The position numbers were made by a program, and so were the translations under genes. A model generated the notes under the pieces. It did no database searches. It had not been told where the DNA came from and worked only from the letters and a program-made list of their open reading frames with translations. Positions 36,057 to 43,880 of a DNA stretch of 64,000 bases are shown here, piece after piece; position 1 is the stretch's first letter, and each line of letters starts with the position of its first letter. Location of the stretch: contig JAITSU010000002.1 of the NCBI GenBank assembly GCA_031287525.1, positions 1-64,000 on the forward strand, in the 5' to 3' direction. Source of the DNA: Zoogloeaceae bacterium. Lineage in GTDB: Bacteria > Pseudomonadota > Gammaproteobacteria > Burkholderiales > Rhodocyclaceae.

Positions 36057-36941
36057 TCAATAATCTGCTTGTATTTCAAAACGGACAGGCAGCGGAAAAG
36101 AGCCGACGGGCGGTAGTTCCGGCGGATCGAACAAGGGGTCGCCCTCGTCGCCAATCTGCCCTTCCCGTTTTAACGCGCGGAAATCGAATAGGGCGTTGTC
36201 CGCCAGATGTGAAGGCACAACATTTTGCAGCGCGGTGAATACGGCTTCTGTGCGTCCCGGAAAGCGTCTGTCCCAATCCTGCATCATTTCGCGGATTTTT
36301 TGCCGTTGCAGGTTGTTCTGCGAACCGCAGAGATTGCAGGGAATGATGGGAAATTCCATACCCTTGGCGTAACGGGCGATGTCGTTTTCGGCGCAATAGG
36401 CGAGGGGGCGAATCACGATATGCGCGCCGTCATCGGTGACGAGCTTGGGCGGCATGGCTTTCAGCTTGCCGCCAAAAAGCAGGTTCAGAAACAGGGTGTG
36501 CACCATGTCGTCGCGGTGATGTCCCAGGGCGATTTTGTTCGCGCCCAGTTCCTTGGCCGTGCGATAAATGATGCCCCGCCGCAGACGCGAGCAGAGCGAA
36601 CAGGTGGTTTTGCCTTCGGGGATTTTTTCCTTCACCACCGAATAGGTATCGGCTTCGACGATGCGGAATTCGACGCCGTTTTGCGTAAACCACGCGGGCA
36701 GCGTCTCGGCGGGAAAGCCCGGCTGCTTCTGGTCGAGATTCATGGCGATCAGCCGGAATTTGACCGGCGCGCGCCGTTGCAGAAGGCGGAGCAGGGAGAG
36801 GAGCGTCTGCGAATCCTTGCCGCCGGAAACGCAGACCAGTACCGTGTCGCCGTCCGCAATCATGTTGTAATCGGCAATCGCCTTGCCGGTTTTACGCAAC
36901 AGCCATTTTTCAAGACGTTGCAGGGTTTGGGAAGCTTGCAC
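36057..36941 (-). CDS. ttcA: tRNA 2-thiocytidine synthetase TtcA
   Basis: Inserts s2C at position 32 of tRNA using an iron-sulfur cluster. The PP-loop is SGGKDS near residue 40. Cys motifs CSLCSR and CNLCGS are the conserved pairs for the cluster and active site. It is 294 residues long, a normal size. The long frame of the opposite strand is a shadow. Confidence 0.95.
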   Translation of the reverse strand: MQASQTLQRLEKWLLRKTGKAIADYNMIADGDTVLVCVSGGKDSQTLLSLLRLLQRRAPVKFRLIAMNLDQKQPGFPAETLPAWFTQNGVEFRIVEADTYSVVKEKIPEGKTTCSLCSRLRRGIIYRTAKELGANKIALGHHRDDMVHTLFLNLLFGGKLKAMPPKLVTDDGAHIVIRPLAYCAENDIARYAKGMEFPIIPCNLCGSQNNLQRQKIREMMQDWDRRFPGRTEAVFTALQNVVPSHLADNALFDFRALKREGQIGDEGDPLFDPPELPPVGSFPLPVRFEIQADY

Positions 36942-37035
36942 GAAAAAATCCGTTCAGGGGGAGAACGCGCATTTTACGGCATCCCTTGCCCGCAAAAGCT
37001 AAAATCCCGACCTTGCTTTGCTGGAATGACGCGCC

Positions 37036-38205
37036 ATGACCCTGCCGCCCCCCGATGCCGAAGCCCTCGCCCATAGCCAACGGCTGCACAAGGAAATTTC
37101 CCGCCGGATTGCGGCGGCGGGCGGCTGGCTGTCCTTTGCCGATTTCATGGCGGCGGCGCTCTACGCGCCCGGTCTGGGTTACTACACGGCGTGGATGCGG
37201 AAATTCGGCGCGGGCGGCGATTTCATCACCGCGCCGGAATTGACGCCGCTGTTTGCCCGCTCGCTCGCGCGTCAGGCGGCGCAAATCATGTCGGCGAGCG
37301 CCCCGCGTATTCTGGAAGCGGGCGCGGGTTCCGGTCGGCTGGCGGCGGATTTGCTGCTCGCGCTGGAAGCGGAGGACGCCTTGCCGGAGTCCTACAGCAT
37401 TCTGGAAATTTCCACTGACCTGCGCCAGCGTCAGCGCGCATGGCTGGCGCGACAAGCGCCGCATTTGCTGGATCGGGTCGTCTGGCTGGACGACTTGCCT
37501 GCCCGTTTTTCCGGCTTGGCGCTGGGCAATGAAGTGCTCGACGCCATGCCCGTGCATTGCGTGACCTGGCGGCATGGAGCGATTCTTGAGCGCGGCGTCA
37601 TTCTGGACGCTGACGGGCAATTCCAGTGGCAACCCCGCCCCGCTGTCGGCAGGCTCTTGCAAGCAGCAGAAGCGATTGCCGGGGCATGTCCGCTTCCCCC
37701 CGACTTTGAGAGTGAAATCGCGTTGGCCGCGCCCGCATGGGCGGCGGCGTGGGGCGAGCGACTGACGCGGGGCTGTCTGTTGCTGATTGACTACGGTTTT
37801 CCACGCCACGAGTTTTATCACCCTGACCGGCAGAGCGGCACGTTGATGTGCCACTACCGCCATTACGCGCACTCCGACCCGCTGATGCTGACGGGCTTGC
37901 AGGACATCACCGCGCACGTCGATTTCACCGCGCTGATTGAAGCGGCATATCCGGCAGGGCTGGAATTGTTGGGCTACACCCATCAGGCGCAATTTCTGTT
38001 GAATTGCGGCGTGCTGGACGACCTCGCGATGATGGCTGACCAATACGAACCCGCCAGCCCGCTCTACATCAAGGCCACTGCCGCCGTGCAAAAACTCATC
38101 GCGCCGCAGGAAATGGGCGAATTGTTCAAGGTCATGGCGATGGGTAAAAACATCGACGCGCCCCTCATCGGGTTTGCTCGCGGCGACAAAAGCCATACTT
38201 TATGA
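37036..38205 (+). CDS. MidA/NDUFAF7-family SAM-dependent methyltransferase
   Basis: A 389-residue protein of COG1565. SAM motif I is LEAGAGSGRLAADLL. Family stretches include GYYTAWMRKFGAGGDFITAPE at the N-terminus, GNEVLDAMPVHC and LLIDYGFPRHEFYHPDR. Mitochondrial NDUFAF7 methylates an Arg of complex I subunit NDUFS2; the bacterial substrate is not established. Its last 6 nt overlap the convergent unknown gene at 38200. Confidence 0.88.
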   Translation: MTLPPPDAEALAHSQRLHKEISRRIAAAGGWLSFADFMAAALYAPGLGYYTAWMRKFGAGGDFITAPELTPLFARSLARQAAQIMSASAPRILEAGAGSGRLAADLLLALEAEDALPESYSILEISTDLRQRQRAWLARQAPHLLDRVVWLDDLPARFSGLALGNEVLDAMPVHCVTWRHGAILERGVILDADGQFQWQPRPAVGRLLQAAEAIAGACPLPPDFESEIALAAPAWAAAWGERLTRGCLLLIDYGFPRHEFYHPDRQSGTLMCHYRHYAHSDPLMLTGLQDITAHVDFTALIEAAYPAGLELLGYTHQAQFLLNCGVLDDLAMMADQYEPASPLYIKATAAVQKLIAPQEMGELFKVMAMGKNIDAPLIGFARGDKSHTL

Positions 38206-39201
38206 AGGACGGCGGGCGATGTGCGGAAAATGGTGCGGCAAGCCCAGCACCATACGCACGAATTCTTCCAGCAGCGCCGGATTCATGGGCGCGTCGGCGG
38301 GCAGGCGGTAGGTGGTGTACCCCAGACGTTCCAGATTGCGGGCGTGTACCAGTAACGCGCCTGCCTCATAATCCGGCTCCCAGCGCACACTGACCCGGAC
38401 TTCGGGCTGAATGGTGATGCGTACCGATTCCAGAAGCTTGTGCTCGTCGCGGGTTTCCTGTACCTGCATGTTCAGGTTGAAGTCGAAAAGACGTTGCCGG
38501 AAAGCTTCCGCCATACGCGCGTCGCGTTCGAGCACAATGGGCGGTTCATGGCTGGTCAGGCGATAGCTCAACGTCACGATTTCCATGAATGCCTGGTCAC
38601 TCTTGGAAGACGTGCGGTAATCCGCATAACCCTGATGCCAGGCGAGCGCGCGCAGCGACTTGTCGCCGGAGAGCACATAGTCGCGGGGAATGTCCGGTTG
38701 CACCACGTTCAATTGCTGCACCATGTCGTGCAGATAGGCAAAGGCCTGCCGCAGCGAACGATCCAGTCGCGCCGCCTGCTCGTAACGCAGACGGGCGCGG
38801 GCGTCCCGCTGTTCGAGCAGACTTTGCGCCTGTTCGCGCAATTGCCCAAGCGTACCGCCGAAAAGCGGCGTTTGCGCGACGCCGGGGTGGGCGCGTCGCT
38901 CACCGATATAATCCGTAACCCGTGGTCGTGGCGCTTCGCCTTCTGCCAACAGGTCGGGAAACTGCAAGCCGCGATCATCCGATGCCAGTCCCCCGGCGCG
39001 TGAACGCGCTTCGTCGGCGAATGCCGCCCGCGCAATGGCTTCCAGATCGTCCACCTCTTCCAGAAAAAACTCATCTTCCGATGGGGGGGCGGAGTCGGGG
39101 GCGGGCGGCAAATTCAGACTGTCCGCATTTTTCAGCAACACACAATCTTCTCCTGATTGCGGGTTGGCTGCGGAGGACAGTGGCAAGTTTTGTTCGGACA
39201 T
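38200..39201 (-). CDS. Conserved-looking protein of unknown function
   Basis: A 333-residue protein I do not recognise. Residues 1-110 are acidic, low complexity and probably disordered. A helical, Arg/Gln-rich segment follows (about 110-165, LREQAQSLLEQRDARARLRYEQA), then an ordered alpha/beta region with aromatic and charged residues to the end. There are no membrane helices and no signal peptide, so it is presumably cytoplasmic. It converges on midA with a 6-bp overlap of ends and is divergent from the YjfB-like gene. Codon usage is like that of its neighbours. Confidence 0.7.
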   Translation of the reverse strand: MSEQNLPLSSAANPQSGEDCVLLKNADSLNLPPAPDSAPPSEDEFFLEEVDDLEAIARAAFADEARSRAGGLASDDRGLQFPDLLAEGEAPRPRVTDYIGERRAHPGVAQTPLFGGTLGQLREQAQSLLEQRDARARLRYEQAARLDRSLRQAFAYLHDMVQQLNVVQPDIPRDYVLSGDKSLRALAWHQGYADYRTSSKSDQAFMEIVTLSYRLTSHEPPIVLERDARMAEAFRQRLFDFNLNMQVQETRDEHKLLESVRITIQPEVRVSVRWEPDYEAGALLVHARNLERLGYTTYRLPADAPMNPALLEEFVRMVLGLPHHFPHIARRPS

Positions 39202-39278
39202 GGCGGAGCATCTCGGCGAGCGTCGGAAAGAAGCCTATACTTTAGCCATCGGGCGGTATAAAAGAAAGAGCGATCATC

Positions 39279-39479
39279 ATGGACATCCATAATACAAACA
39301 TCGGCAGTCTGGCGACCCAGGCTGGACAGACGGGGCAGACGGGGGATGTGGTCAATATCAGTGTGCTCAAAAAAGCCATCGACATGCAGGCGGAAGCCGC
39401 CGCGCAGTTGATTGAGGCGCTACCGCAAGTAACGGGCAACCCGCCCAATCTGGGTCAGAACGTCGACCAGCGCGCTTGA
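39279..39479 (+). CDS. YjfB-like small putative motility protein
   Basis: A 66-residue peptide with the YjfB-family pattern: an N-terminal MDIxxxxIGSLATQ and a core NISVLKKAIDMQAEAAAQLIEALP. The family is annotated as putative motility protein because of its neighbourhood in some genomes; its biochemical role is unknown. A Gln/Thr/Gly-rich linker carries the short repeat GQTGQTG. It stands alone, with a weak purine-rich SD (AAAGAAAGAG). Confidence 0.75.
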   Translation: MDIHNTNIGSLATQAGQTGQTGDVVNISVLKKAIDMQAEAAAQLIEALPQVTGNPPNLGQNVDQRA

Positions 39480-39538
39480 TTGATATTGCGTTGGCTTGAT
39501 TGGCATTGCGTTGTATGGGTTTGCAGAGGCCGTTGTTT

Positions 39539-39565
39539 GTAGGGGCTGTTCGCGAACAGCCCCTG
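39539..39565. repeat. Palindrome GTAGGGGCTGTTC..GAACAGCCCC
   Basis: A single perfect hairpin, GGGGCTGTTCGCGAACAGCCCC, preceded by GTA, in the 110-bp gap between the YjfB-like gene and the convergent hydrolase. It is the same class as hairpins near 0.3, 42.8 and 60.0 kb. Confidence 0.8.
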
Positions 39566-39590
39566 CGATTGACCATTGACCGCCACAACA

Positions 39591-40439
39591 TCAATCCAGG
39601 GTTTCATCCAGCCAGCCTTTCAGCAATTCAGCCACCTGCGTCCAGTCCTTTTCGTGCGTCACGGCGTGACCCATGCCTTTGAAAATGTGGGTTTCCACGC
39701 TGTAAGTGCGCGCCGTGGCTTCTACCAGAAAAGCGGGGACCAACACATCTTTTTCCGCGCCGATGACGAGTAGCGGCGGGCGCAGCATGGCGGGCAGCAG
39801 GGGCAGGTTGAAGACACTGCTCATGTCCCAGAGCGCCCGTTGTGATTCAAGCTGCATATGGCTGCGGAAATGTTCCAGCAGCGTGTTGTGCGTCGGCTGC
39901 GCGAAAAGCGCCTCGCGCACGGTGGAAAGCCGCACATCCTCGCCACTCAACAGCTTGTTGAGATCCATCAACAGCCCCGGTCGTTGCGCGAGCAGGTTGA
40001 ATTGCGAGAGCAGCAAGCCTTGCGGCGGCACGGCGCAGAGCAACGCCGCCGCCGGAGCGCGATGGCTTTCGAGATATTTCTGGATCACGAACCCCCCCAT
40101 CGAATGCCCGATCAGCGCGGGCGGACGGGTATGTTGACCGGACAGCCAGGCAACGGCGGCTTCGGTATCTTCCACATAATCGTTAATCGAGAGCGCGTCC
40201 AGATGGTCGCCGCCTTCGCTGGCGCCGTGTCCGCGCAGCGAAAGGGCGTAGCCGCAATAACCCTGACGCGCGAACCAGGGCAGAAAATTGTCCGTCCACA
40301 TCCACGCTCCCGCGAACGCGCCGTGCAAAAACAAGAGCGGCGTGGGATGTGGCGTGACGCCTTCCGGCGGCAGGGTAAAGAGAATTTCGCGCCCGGCGTG
40401 TGGGTGCGCGTGTAGCGGGATGTCGGTTTGTTCGGTCAT
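39591..40439 (-). CDS. Alpha/beta hydrolase
   Basis: Serine hydrolase of 282 residues with GHSMGG as nucleophile elbow, an early oxyanion motif FLHGAFAGAW, an Asp in GAEKDVLVP, and the final His in FKGMGHAVTHEK. The substrate is unknown; the layout is that of lipase/esterase-type carboxylic ester hydrolases. Its start overlaps the cca stop (ATGA). Confidence 0.87.
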   Translation of the reverse strand: MTEQTDIPLHAHPHAGREILFTLPPEGVTPHPTPLLFLHGAFAGAWMWTDNFLPWFARQGYCGYALSLRGHGASEGGDHLDALSINDYVEDTEAAVAWLSGQHTRPPALIGHSMGGFVIQKYLESHRAPAAALLCAVPPQGLLLSQFNLLAQRPGLLMDLNKLLSGEDVRLSTVREALFAQPTHNTLLEHFRSHMQLESQRALWDMSSVFNLPLLPAMLRPPLLVIGAEKDVLVPAFLVEATARTYSVETHIFKGMGHAVTHEKDWTQVAELLKGWLDETLD

Positions 40440-41692
40440 GAGTTTTCCAGAGTCAGTTCAGTTGCGGTAAAGGGAGCGAGCGCGGCGCGCACGGCGGCGA
40501 TTCTGGCGGCGTGCAGACGCTCCGGTATTTTGTCGGGATGGGCAACGGTTCGCGCAATCTCGCCGCCATCCACGGCGCAAAACGCCGCCGCCGCCGTCTG
40601 CCAGATTTCGCTTTGCGGATAGGGCGTCGCCGCCATCCCCAGACGCCCGCGACTGTCGGCGGCGCAGACGGCGAGCAAATCGGCGAAGCGTTCGGGACGC
40701 CGCTTGACATCGCAGCGTTCCAGAATTTTGACCATGCTGGCGGGCGTGAGGGCGTTTGCGCCACCGACATGACTGATGTTGCCGTGTTCCCGCACCGTCA
40801 TGCGGGCGAGTTCGCGGCAATCCACGGGGATTTTCAGGCGAGCGCACAGGCACAGCAAGGGTTTATCGCCAAGCAGGGTGTGTCCGTGGTGATGCGGCCA
40901 GTTTTCCTTCGGCGTCAGCGCCTTGCCCAGGTCGTGCGTCAGGGCGGCGAAGCGGGCGGGCAAGTTCAGGTTCATCTCCGCCGCCACGGTCAGTACCAGC
41001 AAAAGATGCGCGCCGGTGTTGCCTTCCGGGTGAAAATCGACGCGCTCCGGCACGTCGAACAGGGCGTCGACTTCCGGCAAAAGCCGCGCCAGCGCCCCGC
41101 ACTCGCGCAACACCGCCAACATGCGCGCCGGATGCGCTTCCATCAGCCCCGTGGAAATTTCCTGCCACACCCGTTCCGGCGTGAGATGGTCAGTTTCGCC
41201 ATTCGCCACCATTTCACGCATCAGCGCCAGCGTTTCCGGCGCGACGGAAAAATCCCCGAAACGGGCGGCGAAACGGGCGAGGCGCAACAGGCGCACCGGG
41301 TCTTCGACAAACGCCGCGCCCACATGCCGCAAAACCCTGGCTTCCAGATCGGCGCGACCATTGAAGGGGTCAATCAACACTCCGTCATCGCCTCTGGCCA
41401 TCGCGTTGATGGTCAGGTCACGGCGGGCGAGGTCATCTTCCAGACGCACATCCGGGTGGGCGTAAAAAGTAAACCCGTGGTAGCCCTTGCCGCTTTTGCG
41501 CTCGGTACGCGCCAGCGCGTATTCCTCGCGCGTTTCCGGGTGCAGAAAGACCGGGAAATCCTTGCCGATCGGCTTGAACCCCCGCGCGATCAACATTTCC
41601 GGCGTCGCGCCGACCACAACATAATCCCGGTCAGTGACCTGCCGTCCCAGAAGTTCATCCCGAATCGCGCCGCCAACAGCATAGATACGCAC
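40436..41692 (-). CDS. cca: Multifunctional CCA tRNA nucleotidyltransferase
   Basis: Adds or repairs the 3' CCA of tRNAs. It is a class II nucleotidyltransferase with VGGAIRDELLGRQVTDRDYVVVG (catalytic Asp pair in DRDYVV), RRDLTINAMA, an RLLRLARFAARFGDF head-to-body helix and ERVWQE. A C-terminal HD phosphohydrolase domain contains FAALTHDLGKALT. It is 418 residues long, as in the HD-containing form of proteobacteria. The downstream hydrolase is coupled through ATGA. Confidence 0.95.
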   Translation of the reverse strand: MRIYAVGGAIRDELLGRQVTDRDYVVVGATPEMLIARGFKPIGKDFPVFLHPETREEYALARTERKSGKGYHGFTFYAHPDVRLEDDLARRDLTINAMARGDDGVLIDPFNGRADLEARVLRHVGAAFVEDPVRLLRLARFAARFGDFSVAPETLALMREMVANGETDHLTPERVWQEISTGLMEAHPARMLAVLRECGALARLLPEVDALFDVPERVDFHPEGNTGAHLLLVLTVAAEMNLNLPARFAALTHDLGKALTPKENWPHHHGHTLLGDKPLLCLCARLKIPVDCRELARMTVREHGNISHVGGANALTPASMVKILERCDVKRRPERFADLLAVCAADSRGRLGMAATPYPQSEIWQTAAAAFCAVDGGEIARTVAHPDKIPERLHAARIAAVRAALAPFTATELTLENS

Positions 41693-41710
41693 TGGATGCC
41701 CTGTCTTCGT

Positions 41711-42685
41711 TCAGCTTCCCGCCAGCGCGCGCCGCGCGCGGGCACGATAAATATCGAGCCGCGCTCTGGGCGTATGGCGGGAGAGATAAGTCGGCGCGAT
41801 GGCTTCCAGCAGGGCGGGACGCCACGTCGCGGGCAGACAACTGTCCGCGTCCAGAATGGCGTTGGCTTGCAGGGTACGCAGGCTGTCCTGGGTGACTTCC
41901 GGCTTGGGCAGTAACCACCACAAACCCGCCTGCAAATAAGCCAGCCCTTCGGAAAGCGGCAGGATGCGGGTGCGCCGCTCCGTCAGGCGGGCGACATAAG
42001 CCAGCAATTCGGCAAAGGTATACACCTCTGAACCGGCAAGGTCATAAGCCCGCCCGAAAGTTGTCGCGTCGTTGAGACTCGCCGCGATCGCGTCGGCAAC
42101 ATCGGCAACCCACACCGGCTGCAACCGCGCCCCCAGCATACCCAGTGGCAGAAGCGGCAACGCCAGCCAGCGGGCGAACATGGCAAGAAAATGGTCGCCC
42201 GCGCCAAACATCACGGCAGGGCGGAACACCGTCACGTCCAGTTCATCCTGCGCCGCCAGCACAATGCGCTCACCCGCGCCCTTGGAACGCAAATACTCCG
42301 AAGCCCCGCGCTCATCCGCCTGCAAAGCGCTGACATGCAACAACCGCCGCACGCCGGTTGTTCGCATGGCATCGACAATTTTCTGCGGCAATTCAACATG
42401 CGCTCGCAAAAAATCCTTGCTGTAAGGCAACGCCACATCGCGGCTATGCAGAATGCCGACGAGATTGATCACCGCGTCCTGCCCCGCAACTAACGCCGCC
42501 AGTTGCGCCGGATCATGCGCATCCGCCTCGACCACGCTCACATTGGGCAAGGTCATCAGGCGTCGATGGCGTTCACGGCGGCGGGAAGGAATGGTAACGA
42601 CGTATCCCTGTTGGGCGAGGCGGGTGGCGAGATAAGAACCGAGAAACCCACTACCGCCCGGCAGCAGGATTTTTTGTTGAGACAT
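41711..42685 (-). CDS. NAD(P)-binding protein, NDUFA9/complex I-associated type
   Basis: Extended SDR-like epimerase fold of 324 residues. The Rossmann motif is LPGGSGFLGSYLATRLAQQG, followed by DAVINLVGILHS and VSALQADERGASEYLRSKGAGE. This form, with a partly degenerate Y-x3-K site, matches the atypical SDRs related to complex I subunit NDUFA9. No substrate can be assigned. It is first in an apparent operon with cca and the hydrolase. Confidence 0.83.
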   Translation of the reverse strand: MSQQKILLPGGSGFLGSYLATRLAQQGYVVTIPSRRRERHRRLMTLPNVSVVEADAHDPAQLAALVAGQDAVINLVGILHSRDVALPYSKDFLRAHVELPQKIVDAMRTTGVRRLLHVSALQADERGASEYLRSKGAGERIVLAAQDELDVTVFRPAVMFGAGDHFLAMFARWLALPLLPLGMLGARLQPVWVADVADAIAASLNDATTFGRAYDLAGSEVYTFAELLAYVARLTERRTRILPLSEGLAYLQAGLWWLLPKPEVTQDSLRTLQANAILDADSCLPATWRPALLEAIAPTYLSRHTPRARLDIYRARARRALAGS

Positions 42686-42802
42686 GGTGTTCGTGCGCGA
42701 GTGGAGAGGAAAGCGTGGATTTTAAGGCAAATCCGTTGCACGTGCCGCGAACAATCACGCAGAGCTTGTCGACCTGGAAAAGCCATCGCGTCTGCCAGAC
42801 GC

Positions 42803-43232
42803 AGGGGCGGTTCGCGAACCGCCCCTACAACCGCAAAACGCCCGCAGAAGGCGCGTTCGGCGATTGTCTCCCCACTCCCCTTGTGGGCGTACACTGTGGG
42901 TAAGGGGATATTTCGTAGGGGCAGGTTTCAAACCTGCCCGCCGTTGTATTGTCGGAGCGCAGGGCGGGTTTGAAACCCGCCCCTACAAGGGAGAAAATTA
43001 GGTAGAGCGCGTTCTCCGAACGCGCCGCAGGCTGCTGACAAAGTTGCACAGAGCGTTTTTTGAGTGAAGGTTTTCCTGGGAACGCCAGCGTCCACGCTGG
43101 CAGCGGTGTTTGCGCGGCAATCTGCGCTCAAAGTCGGCGTACCGCCGACGTGCCTTTGTTGCCGTCGGCGTTCCCAGAAAGCTACTTCGGAGGTTTGTTA
43201 ACAGTTTGAGCGGGAGCAGGATGCTCCCGCCA
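42803..43232. repeat. Array of palindromes in a 690-bp intergenic region
   Basis: No gene is convincing between 42686 and 43373. The space holds hairpins at about 42807-42831 (GGGGCGGTTCGCGAACCGCCCC), 42916-42940 (GGCAGGTTTCAAACCTGCC), 42960-42987 (GGCGGGTTTGAAACCCGCC), 43005-43025 (GCGCGTTCTCCGAACGCGC), a further type near 43074-43180 where GGGAACGC and GCGTTCCC flank stems such as CCAGCGTCCACGCTGG and GTCGGCGTACCGCCGAC, and 43212-43230 (CGGGAGCAGGATGCTCCCG). Most are edged by GTAGGG or CCCTAC. Confidence 0.8.
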
Positions 43233-43373
43233 CTTTGATTTCAATGGCATTCGTGCGATTGCCCTGCGAAATAAGCCCGATGGCGGATAACGCCGCGCTC
43301 GAACCGCTATAATGAACGCATGAACTTTCCCCGCCCGACAAGACGGGAAGAACATCAATCAGGGAGATTCACC

Positions 43374-43571
43374 ATGCAAGTCGCCACTACGCCGTCTGTT
43401 CCGGTAGGCAAAATCAAGAGCTTTGGTCCCTTCGGGCCGAAATACGAAGTCGGTCAGCCGCTACGCCAATTGGACGACGAAGACTGGATGGTGGAAGTCA
43501 CGATGGTGGAAACGGGCGAAAAGACCGAATACCGTTTGACGCGTCTCGTTGATGACCCGGAGGCGCACTGA
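43374..43571 (+). CDS. DUF5397-like small protein, presumed VapD partner
   Basis: A 65-residue protein with VGKIKSFGPFGPKYEVGQPL and DWMVEVTMVETGEKTEYRL. This type of small protein commonly sits just before vapD and is the likely antitoxin of the pair (family knowledge; not proven here). It has a good SD, AGGGAG, 8 nt before the ATG. Its stop overlaps a downstream ATG (TGATG), as expected for translational coupling to vapD. Confidence 0.75.
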   Translation: MQVATTPSVPVGKIKSFGPFGPKYEVGQPLRQLDDEDWMVEVTMVETGEKTEYRLTRLVDDPEAH

Positions 43572-43833
43572 TGTACGCTTTGTCGCCGATACTGAACAAC
43601 ACCATCCCAAGGGCGTAACGCAAGCCTATACGGAAATCGGCGCAGTCCTCGCCGAGAATGGTTTTCGCCGTGTGCAGGGCAGCCTGTACGTGACCGACAA
43701 CGAAGACATGGCAAACCTGTTTCTGGCAATTCAGCCGCTACGCGCCCGCCCGTGGTTCCCGAAATCCGTGCGTGACATTCGCGCCTTCCGCATCGAACAG
43801 TGGTCAGACTTCACCCCAGTTGTAAAGTCGTAA
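43571..43833 (+). pseudogene. vapD: vapD toxin gene with disrupted 5' end
   Basis: VapD is a small RNase toxin that normally begins MYAIAFDL with a catalytic Asp. Here the coupled ATG at 43571 reads MYALSPILNN and hits a stop 15 codons on. The rest of VapD is in another frame: FVADTEQHHPKGVTQAYTEI, GSLYVTDNEDMANLFLAIQ and FPKSVRDIRAFRIEQWSDF. The sequence is explained by loss of roughly 10-16 bp (not a multiple of three) just after MYA, removing the Asp-containing segment. An ATG at 43552 could still start the remaining frame but without the active-site start. Confidence 0.75.
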
Positions 43834-43880
43834 TGTCCAACCCGCAGGAGGCATGGGAAATGGCACGGCATCCTGCCGCG

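Noticed and set aside
42686-43373. Short ORFs in the palindrome-rich gap
   Set aside because: Frames of 60-75 residues (for example around 42715-42903 and 42825-43049) follow the palindromic repeats, lack SDs and would consist of repeat-derived sequence.
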